Below, one piece after another: positions 33,202 through 45,351 of a DNA stretch of 64,000 nt. Position 1 is the stretch's first letter. Each line of letters starts with the position of its first letter. A program made the translations under genes and the position numbers. The stretch comes from Aureobasidium sp. EXF-3400 (lineage: Eukaryota; Ascomycota; Dothideomycetes; Dothideales; Saccotheciaceae): positions 1 to 64,000 of the forward strand of contig SWBL01000013.1 of assembly GCA_024195585.1 (NCBI GenBank). Reading direction: 5' to 3'. The notes under the pieces are model-generated. The model had not been told where the DNA came from and searched no databases. It worked only from the letters and a program-made list of their open reading frames with translations.

Positions 33202-34131
33202 AATGTTGTGGGTTGACGGTAAAGATATAAGCAAGCTGAAACAAGCAAACGACACTTGGGCGCTTGTACAATCCAAATGGCACGCGGCAGGACAGATGTA
33301 CTATCCTTGGCTGAGAACGACAAGCTTATAAGGAGGGGTTGGACATGGATATATCCCCATACCAAATAGCCGCGCGTGTGCACCCAAACTGCTATTTCCA
33401 AGACGGCCAACACTCCGATCTGCAGCTTGATAAGTCTTGAAAATGAGATAGACTCCACTTCAAAGAGCTTGATAGCATTTTGTATGACCAAGACAGCAAC
33501 AGTCATGCGCATCAGCGCTTGCACCGCCGCATACTCTGACACAACAAGGAAAGTTAGGTGCAGATGTTGTGCCTCACTGACCACGCGACCCAATCAGAAT
33601 ATAGCCTACAGCTCTTTTCAGACCCGGAGATGAGGTCCTGTGAAGCCTGATTCTGCACCCATGGCGAGATATGCCTACCTGACTTGGGTGCGAGCGGCAA
33701 GGTATCATTCATACCATGCCAGACGATTTTTGCACTTGAAATCGAAAAGTAAGCCTTACAGTCATGATCTCACGAAGTTTGACCTCATCAAGTTTTCCTT
33801 GTCGCACTGAGAAATTGCCGTACCTCGAAAGCAATTAAGAGATGTGAGGTTACTGGTGAGAGGAGTCAGCGCTTACATGCTTGTGACTAACCACATTGGG
33901 AAAGGTCGCTCTGCAGAGCAACCATCGCATCGACGTTACTGGCTGGCATATCCACGACGAGTATCACTGTCGCTGAAGTGCGTCGCCATCACACGGCGGC
34001 TAGAATACCTATGCCTAAGCAAGATAAGTCATGGACTCAGCGTCTCCTCACGCTGGGTTCTCCTCCTGTGTTTCGGTTTTCTGTGTCTGTGATATTGTTG
34101 CCAAGTTCCACATCTTGCATTTGAACTCGAG
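33202..34131. other. Ambiguous coding-like stretch, 930 bases
   Basis: On the minus strand, frames at about 33760-33300 can be spliced (a GTCAGT...CCTAAC...GTGTCAG intron near 33536-33581). They give VKLREIMT, then EYAAVQALMRMTVAVLVIQN and another hydrophobic helix (IKLQIGVLAVLEIAVWVH). On the plus strand an ATG at 33661 opens a protein-like frame (YAYLTWVRAARYHSYHARRF) with a GTAAGC donor. I cannot decide which, if either, is real. Confidence 0.3.
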
Positions 34132-35100
34132 ATGCTTACCATTTGTTTGATCTTTGGCGCCTTGGTCCTTCATCTGGGCCTTGTGCAGTGTCATACTGGT
34201 AAGCGGATTGTCTCATTTCTCAAAGACTGCTTTGCTGAGTTCGCGTTAGTGATCACATATCCTCCATGGAGAGGCGACAACCTCATCACAAACGGCACGC
34301 TGCCTGAACACGATATCCATGCCTTGGGACAGAACTATGTTGATGGACAGTACACGTTTCCCTACGGGTGAGTAGCTTGACACCTGCTCGAATGATCTGG
34401 CTCGAGTCCACCTGAACTTCCATTGACACGGTTTGTTGCTTTAGTCAGCAGTGGATGTACCCATGTGGAGGCATGCCGACAAGCACGAACAGAAGTCTGT
34501 GGCCAGTCAATGGCGGTGCCGTTGCTATTCAACCTGGGTGGTTTCAAGGTAAGCTGCTAGTTGAACCAACGCATGATTAGCAAATCTAACATCCCTTCAG
34601 GTCACAAAACAGCAACATTTTACATCAACATTGGCATCAATGGACCGGGAGATGTAGCGCCGCCAAACATGTCGCATCCAGTCGTTCCAGCTTTCCAAAT
34701 CACCGGCCCTGTCAACACCGCATATCCTGGCACCTTCTGCCTACCACAGGTTCCGCTTGTGCCGAATCTCACATTCAACATCGGCGACAACATTACTATT
34801 CAGGTTATCGAGACCGCTCAGCACGGCGCGGCCATCTACAACGTAAGCGACCTCATTTTTTTTTATCCCAGAACGAGACTGACAGGCCTACCATAGTGCG
34901 CAGATGTGACGCTCGCAGATCCAGCCGACGTACCGGAAGTAAACGCATCCAACTGCTTCAACTCTTCGGACCTGAGTTTCCAATTGATCTATGCGACTGG
35001 GAATCTCAGCAGCGGTGCTTTGCCAACGGCAATCGCATCTTCTTCAATATCTCTTACGCTGCCAGTACTCGTGGCCTTCCTTACCTTCGTATTATGGTAA
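34132..35100 (+). CDS. BIM1/X325-like copper-binding GPI protein
   Basis: Five exons: 34132-34198, 34250-34367, 34445-34548, 34601-34842 and 34897-35100, giving 244 aa. Every junction restores frame. The signal peptide (MLTICLIFGALVLHLGLVQC) is followed by His21, which becomes the N-terminus after cleavage. The family pattern is HTVITYPPWRGDNL, then GQQWMYPCGGMP, GHKTATFYINIGINGPGD, TFCLPQVPL and IETAQHGAAIYNCADVTL. The C-terminus ends in a hydrophobic GPI signal (SISLTLPVLVAFLTFVLW). Related proteins have an LPMO-like fold and bind copper through the mature N-terminal His. One (Bim1) serves copper uptake, and others occur at the cell wall. No catalytic activity on polysaccharide is implied. 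Confidence 0.9.
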
Positions 35101-35447
35101 GAAGAAAAGAAGAAATAAGAAAAATATACTTTGTTTGTGGCATGGCGTTTATGAGAAATATCCACACTGCTTTCTATCAGTGTAATGCTCGCTGTTTTCC
35201 AGCTTCCTGAGAGCACAAGGCGTTTTTGTCTTACCTATACTAGCGAGCGATCTGCCAATGTATTTAGTTTAGCCCGATCGACATCTAGAACAATCAAACT
35301 CGTTTGTAAGTGATGTGCTTGGGTTCGAGATCAGAAACTCGGTTTTGATAGCGGACGAGAAATATAGGGTGTGTAGTGAAGCAAAAAACCTCCTTTCGCA
35401 CTGAAAAGGTATGATTGGTGTATCTCTGGAAGTATGTAAAATCAAAC
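35101..35447. other. Short convergent intergenic region
   Basis: 347 bases between the stops of the BIM1-like gene and UTP23. Only 3' UTR material is expected. Confidence 0.6.
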
Positions 35448-36465
35448 TCATGCATCGACATCCATGGCGACAGCAGGGGGAGAATCATCTCCGTCAGCCT
35501 GATCAGCGGCCGAGTCACTGGTGCTCTTGTGCTTTCTTCGTCTTCTCTTCTTGCCTGGTGCTTCTGAACCGTCGTTTGTGGTCGAATCGATAGCGAGATT
35601 TGCGTCGAGTGCCTTCTCAGCAGCTTGTGGATCTGTCTTTGCGGCTTTTCTGATTGCTTGTCTCTCTGCCTCCTGCTGTGCCGTCTGCTTCTTTGACTTC
35701 TTGACACTGAGGGGGTTGGGACCCTTGGGACCCTTCTTGACTCGCTTCTTTGGCGCAGCTTCTGTGTTTTGTGTAGAGGCATCACCCTGTGCTCCGCCGT
35801 CGTTGTCCTCATCTTCGTCTTCTCTCTTGCGCTTCAAAGCTTGCTCGGGAGCGGCACCTCTTCTGCCCTTCAAGCCTGCCCTGACCTTGCCCATCTCTTC
35901 AGCCTCTCTAAACTCCTCGGTCTGTGTCGCCATAGGTTCCATAATCATGACACTTCGGTTGACGTAGATGAGGGGTACACCAGTGATTTTGCGCATAGCG
36001 GATCTGACTTTTTGGTCTTGACTGGCGACAACGTAGCGATTCTTGTTTGTGCTGCTGTCTTTGGGATCGACGACGGATTTCAAGCATTCGAGTGTAGACA
36101 GAGGTTCCTCGAGAGTGTGGTGATTGCAGCGACGGCGCTCAAAGGATTTTGCGGTGTCAATCCATGCGTTTTTGGAAGCGGCGTCGGGGGCTTCGGCGGT
36201 ATACAAATGGCGTATCGAGCACTGTGTGATCACTTTTGGATGTTAGTTTTAGCCGTGCGACAATGAACGAGATTGCAAAGGACATACTAGGCTTGACCTG
36301 GCCGTGAAGAGTGCGTTCGAGATAGAGAGGAAGGTTCATCTTGAAACGGAAGGTGTCCTTGATCATGTCGGCATCGACCAAGACCTGGTAAGGAACGCGG
36401 AAGTTGAACGAAAGCTCATACTGGTGCATGAGCTTGCGGTACTGCTTTGAACGTTTGCCGCGCAT
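35448..36465 (-). CDS. utp23: UTP23, SSU processome PIN-domain protein
   Basis: Two exons, 36288-36465 and 35448-36232, 320 aa. The 55-nt intron (GTATGT...AAAAG) joins LHGQVKP to MITQCSIRHLY, matching yeast Utp23. The N-terminal motif MRGKRSKQYRKLMHQYELSF, then FRVPYQVLVDADMI and FKMNLPLYLERT, identifies the Fcf1/Utp23 PIN family. Later ERRRCNHH with nearby Cys fits the zinc site of Utp23, followed by NRYVVASQDQKVRSAMRKI and GVPLIYVNRSVMIMEP. The C-terminal third is a Lys/Arg-rich nucleolar tail. It acts in release of snR30 and early 18S rRNA processing. It is divergent from the DUF726 gene. Confidence 0.94.
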
Positions 36466-36823
36466 GGTCGAGGTGTTTGTGCAGTGTTGATCGATGGACG
36501 AGAGCGATATAAAGTTGGAGGGACGCGGGATGCGAGGACAACAGCGAGTGGTCTCGACAGAGGTGGCAGAGTTCAGTCAAAATGGTATACAATGAAAAAA
36601 CCCAAAACAGGCAAGAGCGACAGCAAAATATTTAGAGTTGAGGCTTGATGCGGGGGCACACGGACGTGGCTTCCTGCCGCTGCACCTGCCATTCCGGAAG
36701 CCGACCCTTTGATGCTTCAATTCATCTTCTTGTACACTCGACACCCGACCACAGCAGGCGCGTGCCATGGAATTATAGACGTGGCCCACCCATCGCCACG
36801 CCTGGCGAAGATTGTCCAAGAAC
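36466..36823. promoter_or_regulatory. Bidirectional promoter, UTP23 / DUF726
   Basis: 358 bases between divergent starts. No binding site identified with confidence. Confidence 0.5.
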
Positions 36824-39800
36824 ATGCCCGACGACCAAACCCAGCAGCAGTCCACCGACGGACCTCCTGCCTCTCCCAATGTCGATGAATTCGGCCTCCC
36901 TATTCGACCTACTAGAACGAGGACTTATGACGAAGAGGAAGACACAGACCAGGAAGCTCCTTCCTCAACCACTGTGAGCCCCAATGCGACCCAACAAGAC
37001 TCTACGAACGCTACATCCGAGACCCCAGAGGCTACCCCATCAACCCATGCGACAATAACGAAACCAACTTCCATTGATGAACATGACCTCACAAATGCAG
37101 CACCCTCTGTTGTTGCCGACTCTACCGCCCATACAGCAACGACTGAGCCCGCTGCAACAACCGAACCCGTCGTCCATGATCAAGCCCAGCAAGCCGTTAT
37201 TGTCGCCAACTCCGACTCGCTCACACAACCCCTCGCTGGCGCTTCCGAATGGTCACATCAAGCCGTGACCGCTGCTCCTGCCAAAGAAAAACAACCAGCA
37301 GAGAGCGAGCTGGAGTGGCAGGACATGCCAGCCTTTGCTACCCACACCATATACGATGATTGGGGCAAAGTCATTGCGCGCGAGGTTGCCGAACTCGAGG
37401 ACGAGGACTATGCATACGGAAATGCTGCAGCAAAGGGCTACACAAGGGTCCAGCTCGACGATGATGTTCAATCTGCCACCAGTCTAGATGAAGATACTGC
37501 ATACCTCTTCAAGCCCGATGCTGGTGCGAATACCCTGGACGAAGACGACAGCCGCGACGTCGTCTCACAGATGCAAGCTACGAAAGACCTTTTGACTGAA
37601 GGACAACGCATTGCATATGTCGGACTTGTACGTGTGTCCATGTTTCAAATGACCAAGTACCTTGAAGGACTCGACAAGACCCGATCCACAAAGAAGCAAC
37701 TCGACATTGCCATAGAATCCATGCAGATGTGGGCCCAGAAGATCATGGTTCGACTGTACAGTCACATGGATTTGGACGCTGCTGAACAGATCATGATTGA
37801 GCAATTGGCTGAGCACGGTGTCGAACCAGCAGATCTTACGGCTCCTCTGATGCAGAATGCTAGAGTCAAGAATCCTTCAAAGGACAAGGAGGACGCTCCC
37901 GCTCCACCAAATCTCTCTGACTCCCAATCGTTGAAATCTCCTCCACTCAGCGGCCCCTCTACTCCTTCATTACCTCCGCCATATGAGCAAGAGGTGCCGC
38001 CAGATTATTCTGTCAAAGATCCATCACAGTTGCCTGATACAAAGAACATCGATATTGACATTCGATGGACTGTTCTGTGCGATCTGTTTCTGGTTCTGGT
38101 TGCCGACAGTATCTACGATGGCCGCTCCAGGGCTCTTCTAGAATTGGTTGGGAGTGCTCTCTCAGTGGACTGGCTTGAAATCTGCCGATTCGAAAAGCGA
38201 ATCACAGATGCTCTGGAGATGCAACAAGAACCCGACAAGGAGAACTGGAATGAGGAGGAACACACCGACAAACGTCAAAAGATGGCACGGAATAGGAGAC
38301 TTGTCATGATGGGCTTGGCTACCGTGGGTGGTGGTCTCGTCATTGGTTTGAGTGCCGGTCTCCTCGCTCCTGTTATCGGTGCTGGCCTTGCTGCTGGTTT
38401 CACGACCATTGGTGTTGCTGGAACGGGTACCTTCCTTGGAGGCGTTGGTGGCGCGGCTCTGATCACATCTATCGGAGTTACAACTGGAGGCACCATTGCA
38501 GTTCGTGCAAGCAACCGACGAACAGGTCCAGTCAAGACTTTCGAGTACCGACCGTTGCACAACAACAAACGTGTAAATCTCATTGTCACTGTGGCGGGCT
38601 GGATGACTGGCAAGGTCGATGACGTTCGTCTGCCTTTTAGTACAGTCAATCCTATCATGGGCGACATTTACAGTGTGCACTGGGAGCCAGAAATGCTGCA
38701 GAGTATGGGTCAGACCATCAACATCCTTGCAACTGAGGTAAGCGACAGTTCTTCGTCTTTGTAATTCCATGCTAATGATTTAGGCTCTCACTCAAGGACT
38801 TCAACAAATTCTTGGCAGTACACTTCTCACTGCTCTCATGTCTGCCATGTCACTACCACTCGTGCTTACGAAGTTATCATACCTGATCGATAACCCGTGG
38901 AGTGTATCGATGGCTCGTGCTGACATGGCTGGTCTTATTCTCGCCGACTCTTTGATTGATCGCAATCTCGGCGTACGACCAGTCACACTTGTGGGTTTCT
39001 CATTAGGTTCACGCGTCATTTATGCCTGCCTCAAAGAGCTCGCCAACCGCGGTGCATACGGTATCGTGCAGAATGTCTATGTCTTCGGCAGTCCAGTGGT
39101 GTTCAAGAAAGATGAATACATAAAAGCGAAGTCAGTTGTTGCTGGTAGATATGTCAACGGTTACGCTACGAATGATTGGATCTTGGGCTACTTATTCCGC
39201 GCCACAGCAGGAGGTATCATGCGAGTTGCTGGACTGGCTTCAGTTGACATACCTGGTGTCGAAAACTATAATGTTACGGAGATTGTCGCAGGTCACATGG
39301 CGTATCGTAAAGCTATGCCGAAGCTTTTGAAAGAAGTGGGGTGGACGGTCGATAGTGAAGAGTTTACTGAGATCGAAGACCCGGATCCGGACAATCACGA
39401 AACAAGACAACGAGAACTTATCAACGAAATTGAAGAGGCCAGGAAAGCTCTTGAGAAGAAGCCCGAGAAGAAGGGGTTCAAGGCACTTTTCAGTCGAAAT
39501 AAGAAGAATGCTGAGAAGAAGGAATGGGAGACATATGACGAGAAGATCAAGGCCGGACCGGCGGACGAGTCTGCTGATGGTTCCAACCAAGGAACGCTTT
39601 TCGACATTGATGCTCTTCAACACGAGGTCGCTGCACTCGCAGCTCAGGGTATCGAGATCAAAGAGATCAAGGGCACACTCCCTCCCATGAGGATCGACAA
39701 CATAGCCAATTCTACCAACGGCGATGGTTTGAAGAGCCCACCTCCGGGTCTTAGGCAGACCAAGAGCTTCAGTGGCTTTTCCGATGGCGCTCGAGAGTCA

Positions 39801-40148
39801 TCGGGCAGTACTAACCAGGCCAACGGAGTCAGCAGAAACCAGCACTACGATTACGATGAATTTGAGTACAATGCTCACAACGATTCCCAAATATCAATGA
39901 CTTTTGAGAGCCCCGAACGACCTCGACCAACATTTGGCGACCGTCAAACCTCAATGCACGGATCGCCTGTGGCATCACCGACAATGTCGCAGTTTCCAAT
40001 CAGGCCTACATTGCAGTCTTCAAACACGATGCCTGTTTCCAATCGATCAGTATCCAACAACACGCCCATGTCTTACGAGCGAAATGCGTGGGCAGATGAT
40101 GACGACGACTTTGGAAAGGAGAAGGAGATGTCGATGACGTTCGAGTAG
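36824..40148 (+). CDS. DUF726 (TMCO4-like) membrane alpha/beta hydrolase
   Basis: Two exons, 36824-38737 and 38784-40148 (46-nt intron), 1092 aa. The start is the first ATG (MPDDQTQQQS); the frame is open upstream only through TTG. Residues 1-160 are acidic, Thr-rich and disordered. The core has DIRWTVLCDLFLVLVADSIY, then glycine-rich membrane helices (GLATVGGGLVIGLSAGLLAP, AGFTTIGVAGTGTFLGGVGG). A hydrolase half follows, with RVNLIVTVAGWMTG and the nucleophile elbow VTLVGFSLGSRVIYACL. GYATNDWILGYLFR carries the likely catalytic Asp, and the GHMAYR region a likely His. A basic, then disordered tail follows. Family members sit at ER/Golgi-type membranes; the substrate is unknown. Confidence 0.9.
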
Positions 40149-40840
40149 GCGCATAACGAGACTTACCAACTTCTGTATACATGAGTAAGGTCTTACGGCG
40201 TATATAAGGGCTGGCTGGCATAGTTAGGAGTATAGGCATTGCCCCGGGGGTTCATCTGATAATGGGATATACGGCACCCTTTTCGCATCCACGGTAGACA
40301 CTGAGACAATACAAGAACACTTTATAAGCATGAAACAACTTCTCTGTCTCATGTTATCCTACCGCAGTGACATCAAAACATAGGTATCATACAAGAACAA
40401 GAGCAAAAAAACCAAGAGTCAACGTTGGGGAAACATCTTTTTGAACCAAATCACTACAGCGACCAACCAAGGCAGAGAATCGAACTCAGCACCTCTGGAT
40501 TCTATTTATGCTAGATTGGAAGAGGTTTCATCGAGTTGGGCCACAGCACCGAACTCTGAGAAGGGATGACATTCAATTCAATGTGACACTTGGAAGAGAG
40601 GTGATGAGTGAAAGGAGCTGGGCTTCGTCACGATCTTGCAACTAACCCCTTCTCCGTTGCGAGTACAGAGATAATTATACGCTATCAAAATACACAGTTG
40701 CAAGTCAAATGTAAGTCTGGCCATGGAGATAGCCTTTTATTAGTGGTTATCCCCATGGAGACCACATCCTTTGCGAAAGCATTGTGCATCTTTGAGACTA
40801 CATTGTGACAGTCTTTAGCACACGGAGAGGTATGAGATTG
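40149..40840. other. Convergent intergenic region
   Basis: 692 bases between the DUF726 stop and the stop of the armadillo-like gene. A tRNA-like B box (AGTTCGATTCT, minus strand, near 40470) is present but does not fold as a tRNA (see rejected items). No gene seen. Confidence 0.5.
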
Positions 40841-42145
40841 CTAGTGTCGACCTTCTGTGCGAGGATGGATTATGTCGTCGCTTCCAATATTACCACCACC
40901 TTCATGCAAGACCATGGCTTCTCTTCTCTGCCTTCTGACCTCTGCCTCGTGGTTCGAAGAAGCTTGAAACCTTGCTCTGGCAGCAGCAGCATGCGGAACC
41001 TCGTCATCAATAACATCCAACTCGTCCAAAGCCGGTAACTCAGACGTCGTAGAGGAAGCAACTCCACTGTTCTGCTCACCAGGAGCAGCAAATCTCACCA
41101 TTGGACGCGTCATTATAGCTTGCTCCGCCAACATATCCACCAACGACTCTACCCTCTGCGACACTGGCTGAAACCTCGCTGAAGAGATCACTTCAACACT
41201 ATCGCCGTGTTGCGGAAACACGAAGTGTGTTTCTGGATACCGGTGCGCTTGCCTTACATCACCATGGGTGATCCTCGTTGACTCTTCGACAGCCTCTGCA
41301 ATCTCTACCAAGCTTGCGAGTCTGCCTTGACGATACTTTCTAGCTGCTTTCAAGTAGGCTCGACACATGACTTGCACTGTAGGGTTGGATTTTTCATGGA
41401 GCGAAGAAACGACAGAATCGTTCAGTGGGTAGATATCAGCAGCGAGGCTGTCAAAGAGATCGAGGGTGTGTTTTGTGCGAAGACGCGTGTCTGCGGAAGA
41501 GGAGAAGAGGTCGGTGGTCAAAGATGAGGTTGCTGAGTCGTCTTGAGCGAAGCGAGAGAGGATTAGGGAGGTAGCGCTAGAGACGGCGTGGATTAGTGAT
41601 TGTTTCACCAGGAGTTTTCCACGTCCTTGCGGGTTTGTATATGTGGCATGAAAGTGTATCGTTGTAGTGCATGATGCTTTACGTTCTCAGAGCCTATAGG
41701 AAACCGACTCGGCCGATTTACAAGGTCACATGTATCCTACGGTCGCTAGAGAAGTGTTCCATGTCCCAGCATAACCAGTATATAATCACGCAATTGAGGA
41801 GATGTGCAACTTACGAACTGGAGATGTCCTGATTTGGCGAGGAGACCAAAGTTGACAAGGCTTCGAGACTTATCGCTATGGATCAGGTTAGAGATGAAAG
41901 AAGATCAAATGATGATTGTATGCTCACAATCTTCTGCCTGAGTGCCATTAGCAGCCTTTGCATGGTCGGGATCATAGATCTCGCTTAGTTGGACGGTAGT
42001 CCGAAGGCATCGTTCAATCCCTTTGACAGCGACAAACAGAAAGACACCTAAGCATTATCAGTTTCCAGCCCGATAAGCGATGATTTCTCGGGTCCCACAC
42101 ACCAAAGCCGATCCATAGATGGCGATCTTGGATTTCCCAAGACAT
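40841..42145 (-). CDS. Membrane-anchored armadillo-like conserved fungal protein
   Basis: Four exons: 42103-42145, 41928-42047, 41815-41875 and 40841-41576, giving 319 aa. The first two introns are 55 and 52 nt; the third is 238 nt (GTAAGT...CTCTAG) and was chosen because it joins LVSSPNQDISS in frame to SATSLILSRFAQDD. The N-terminus has one membrane helix (LWIGFGVFLFVAVKGI). The helical segment SLEALSTLVSSPNQDISSSA resembles the first armadillo-type repeat of an uncharacterised ascomycete family. The C-terminus has the family-like RRQRREAMVLHEGGGNIGSD followed by DIIHP. Function unknown; the anchor suggests ER or mitochondrial surface. It is divergent from NOP14, 185 bp away. Confidence 0.68.
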
Positions 42146-42330
42146 GATGATTGAAGATGCAAAAGATGTACTCGAGTAGAAGGTATGGAGCGCACGGACG
42201 CGGCTGTATGAGGCGGAGACTCGGTCGCATGAGCCGAAGGCGGTCAGCGAAATCCTGCCTCCCAGACTTTCCATTCGCGATTTCAAGGCAAAAAAAGTTA
42301 CACCGAGCTGCTCGATCACAACACAAGACC
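42146..42330. promoter_or_regulatory. Bidirectional promoter, armadillo-like / NOP14
   Basis: 185 bases separate the two divergent ATGs, so the promoters must overlap. The region contains CGCGGCTGTATG and CCTCCCAGACTTTCC stretches; no known site assigned. Confidence 0.55.
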
Positions 42331-44908
42331 ATGCCGCCCTCACAATTGAAACGTCTCAAGGCGTCGCTGCGAGACCAAGGCGTCACTGGTCCCCAGAAAT
42401 CAAAGAAGCAAAAGCAGCAGGACAGAAGAGGAAACAACGACAGCAGAGTCCAGCGCAATGCTGCTCTTCAGCAAATTCGCGACAGCTTCAACCCTTTCGA
42501 GATCAAGGCCAACAACCGCCCCGCCAAGTTCCAGTCTTTTACTGCTCATCCTAAGAAAGATGCCGTTCTTAGGCCCGGTGTTACCAAGAGCATGGGCGAG
42601 GAAGCTGTAAGCTCTGTCGCTCTACGCTTCAAGACTTAAACTGACTGTATAGCGTCGTGCTACCCTTCTACCTGAAATTCAGCGCCGTAACAAGACTGGT
42701 GGAATCATCGACAGACGTATCGGCGAGAACGACCCGACCATGACCCCCGAAGAACGCGCCCTGCAACGTTTTGCCCAAGAGAAGATGCGCAAGAAGGGTG
42801 GCGCTTCCCTGTTCGATTTGGAAGCCGACGACGATTTCCAAGAGACCGCTCTTACCCACGGCGGCAAGGCTCTTGATCTTGACAGAGACGATTTCGACAT
42901 GGAGGGCCTCGAGGGCTCTGACGACGAATCAGACCGTGGCTTGAAACGCCGCAGATCCTCTGCAGGCTCCGAGGAAGACGATGACGACGAGGCCATGTCG
43001 GACGCCGAAGGGCAGGACCCTGACAAACCGGCACGCAAGAAGTCAAAAGCAGAGGTCATGAAGGAGGTTATTGCGAAATCCAAGATGCACAAATACGAAA
43101 GACAAAAGGCCAAGGAAGACGACGACGATTTGCGCGAAGAGCTGGACCAGGGATTACAGGAGATGCTGTCCTTGCTTAGAGGGGTCAAACCTCCACCTAA
43201 GGCCGAGAAGCCCACCATGGACGCTGGCATGAACCCTGAGCGTTTGGCCATGCTCCAAGGCAAATCTCGCGAAGAAGCCGAAAGAGAGTACGATGTCAGA
43301 CTCAGGCAGATGGCTATGGACAAGAGAGCCGCTCCCACTACTCGCACAAAGACAGAAGAGGAACAGGCTATCGAAGAAGCGTACCGTTTGAAGGAGCTGG
43401 AATCATCGCGCCTTCGTCGTATGCAAGGTGAGGAGTCTGAGGAAGAGCCCGAGGTCGAAGACAAGAAGTCTAAGAAGAAGGTTGGCACTGAGGTCGCTCC
43501 CGACGACGAGGAAGACATGGGCGACGATGCCGCTCAATTTGGCCTGCCGACTCAGCAATACGATGGCAAGAACGATACAGTGGTACACGACGACGAGGAT
43601 GAGTTCTTAATTGAGGACGATCTGATTGCAAGCGGTTCCGATATAGACGTCAGCGACGAGGAGAGCGAAGACGAAGACGATTCGGATGCTGAGGAAGGAG
43701 CTGCCGCTGCCGACGAGGAAGACGAGGAAGACGAGTTTGTTCGCGGCATCCTCGGTGACAAAGACGAAAAGAGCGAAAAGAAGGCAGCTGCACCAGCCGC
43801 TCCTTCTGGGCTTGCTTACACTTACGAGTGTCCCCGTTCTCACGAAGAACTGCTGGCCGTCTTTGCAAAATTGGCTGTCGAGGATATCCCAGTCGCCATC
43901 CAACGCATCCGTGCTCTTTACCACCCTTCGCTCACAGCCGACAACAAGCAGAAACTCGCGGACTTCTCTGTTGCTCTCGTCGATCACATCTCATACATGG
44001 CCAAGGAGAAGCAATCCTTCGCTGTCATCGAAACTCTCATCCGCCACTTGCACTCGTTGTCAAGGACATATCCTGGCACCATCGGCAAGGCTTTCCGTAC
44101 ACACATGTCTGCAATGCACGAGAGCGGTGTCTTCAATGCTGGAGACTTGGTCATTTTGACTGCTATCAGCTCCATCTACCCGACCTCAGACCACTTCCAT
44201 CAGGTAGTCACCCCAGCGATTACCCTTATGGGACGTTGGTTGGAGATGACCGCTCCAGCACCTGCCAACTTGGCCACTGGTGCATTCATCGTGGCTCTGT
44301 GCATCAAGTACCAATCACTATCCAAGCGTTACATCCCCGAGGCTGTACGCTACACTGTCAAGGCTCTGCAACTCCGTCCTCAACCCAGCGAGAAAGATTT
44401 GCAACCACACGTCAACAACCTCCTTGCCATGGCTGAACTCTGGAGTGCCAAATTAGCATTCGGCCAAATCTTCTCCCCGGCCGCCCTTTCAGCTCTCCAA
44501 GCCCTCAAGGGACAAAAGAAGTCATCTCAACACCTCTCCATCATGCTCTCGCAAGCCCGCCTCCGCCGTCGCCCTCTCGAACTTCACCACCACCGCCCTC
44601 TCCCTATTCGCACCTCAATTCCCAAGTTCGAAGAAAACTTCAACCCAGACAAACACTACGACCCAGATCGCGAACGCGCCGATGCCGCAAAGCTCAAGAA
44701 AGAGTACAAGCGCGAGCGCAAGGGAGCCGTGCGCGAGTTGCGCAAGGATGCAAACTTCATCGCACGCGAACAGCTGCGCGAAAAGAAGGAAAGAGATGCA
44801 GAGTACGAGAAGAAGTACAAGAGGCTCGTTGCCGAAATCCAAGGAGAGGAGGGTCACGAGGCCAAGCAGTACGAGCGAGAGAAGAGGATGCGCAAGAGCA
44901 AGAGATAA
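42331..44908 (+). CDS. nop14: NOP14, nucleolar SSU processome protein
   Basis: Two exons, 42331-42606 and 42653-44908 (46-nt intron), 843 aa, the usual family length. The N-terminus MPPSQLKRLKASLRDQGVTG, then NAALQQIRDSFNPFEIKANN, PAKFQ, and RRATLLPEIQRRNKTGGIID with DRRIGENDPTMTPEERALQR, are diagnostic of Nop14. The middle has long acidic runs (EEDDDDEAMSD, DEESEDEDDSDAEEG), and the C-terminal half is helical with PGTIGKAFRTHMSAMHESGV. The end is a Lys/Arg-rich region, FEENFNPDKHYDPDRERADA through VRELRKDANFIAREQLREKK. It acts in pre-18S rRNA maturation and 40S assembly in the nucleolus. Confidence 0.96.
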
Positions 44909-45351
44909 ATGTTCTGCGTTTTGCTTTCTTGTTGGATCTGTTCTCGCTCTTTCTTGTCTTCTTACTTGCATTGTTGTACATATACCCTTTTGTCGGGCCA
45001 ATTTATCTCTCCATTTCTTCGCATACAAAGTCTTGTACCTCATCATCGTGCAGTGCTCGCTTCTACAGTGACATCATGTATGCTCGCATCCCCGTGCCCT
45101 AGAAATAGAGACTACGACATGATCAAAGTTACCAGAACTCTTTTAGTACGGACGATGAATCCAGATTGTCAGCTGTCAAGGACGGTCGATTTCCTGAGTT
45201 GTGCAAGCCAAGAATTGGTGACCCTGACCAAGAAGCTCAACCTCCAATGACGTTTCGCTTTCGAACAATAACACACCTCGAAACTCACACTTTCACTTGT
45301 CGTGCAGATAACGCCTCAAAGAAGAGCAAACCTTCTTGAAACATAAACAAG
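44909..45351. other. NOP14 3' flank and PPE1 promoter
   Basis: 443 bases between two genes on the same strand. The first ~150 bases are T-rich like a fungal 3' UTR. No gene seen. Confidence 0.5.

Noticed and set aside
40460..40560. Possible tRNA on the minus strand (B-box-like AGTTCGATTCT and TGGCCCAACTCG)
   Set aside because: The would-be acceptor strands (GGTGCTG and CCTTGGT) do not pair and the T-stem has a mismatch, so no cloverleaf forms.
42679..43518. 279-residue Ser-rich minus-strand frame
   Set aside because: Antisense shadow of the acidic NOP14 coding sequence.
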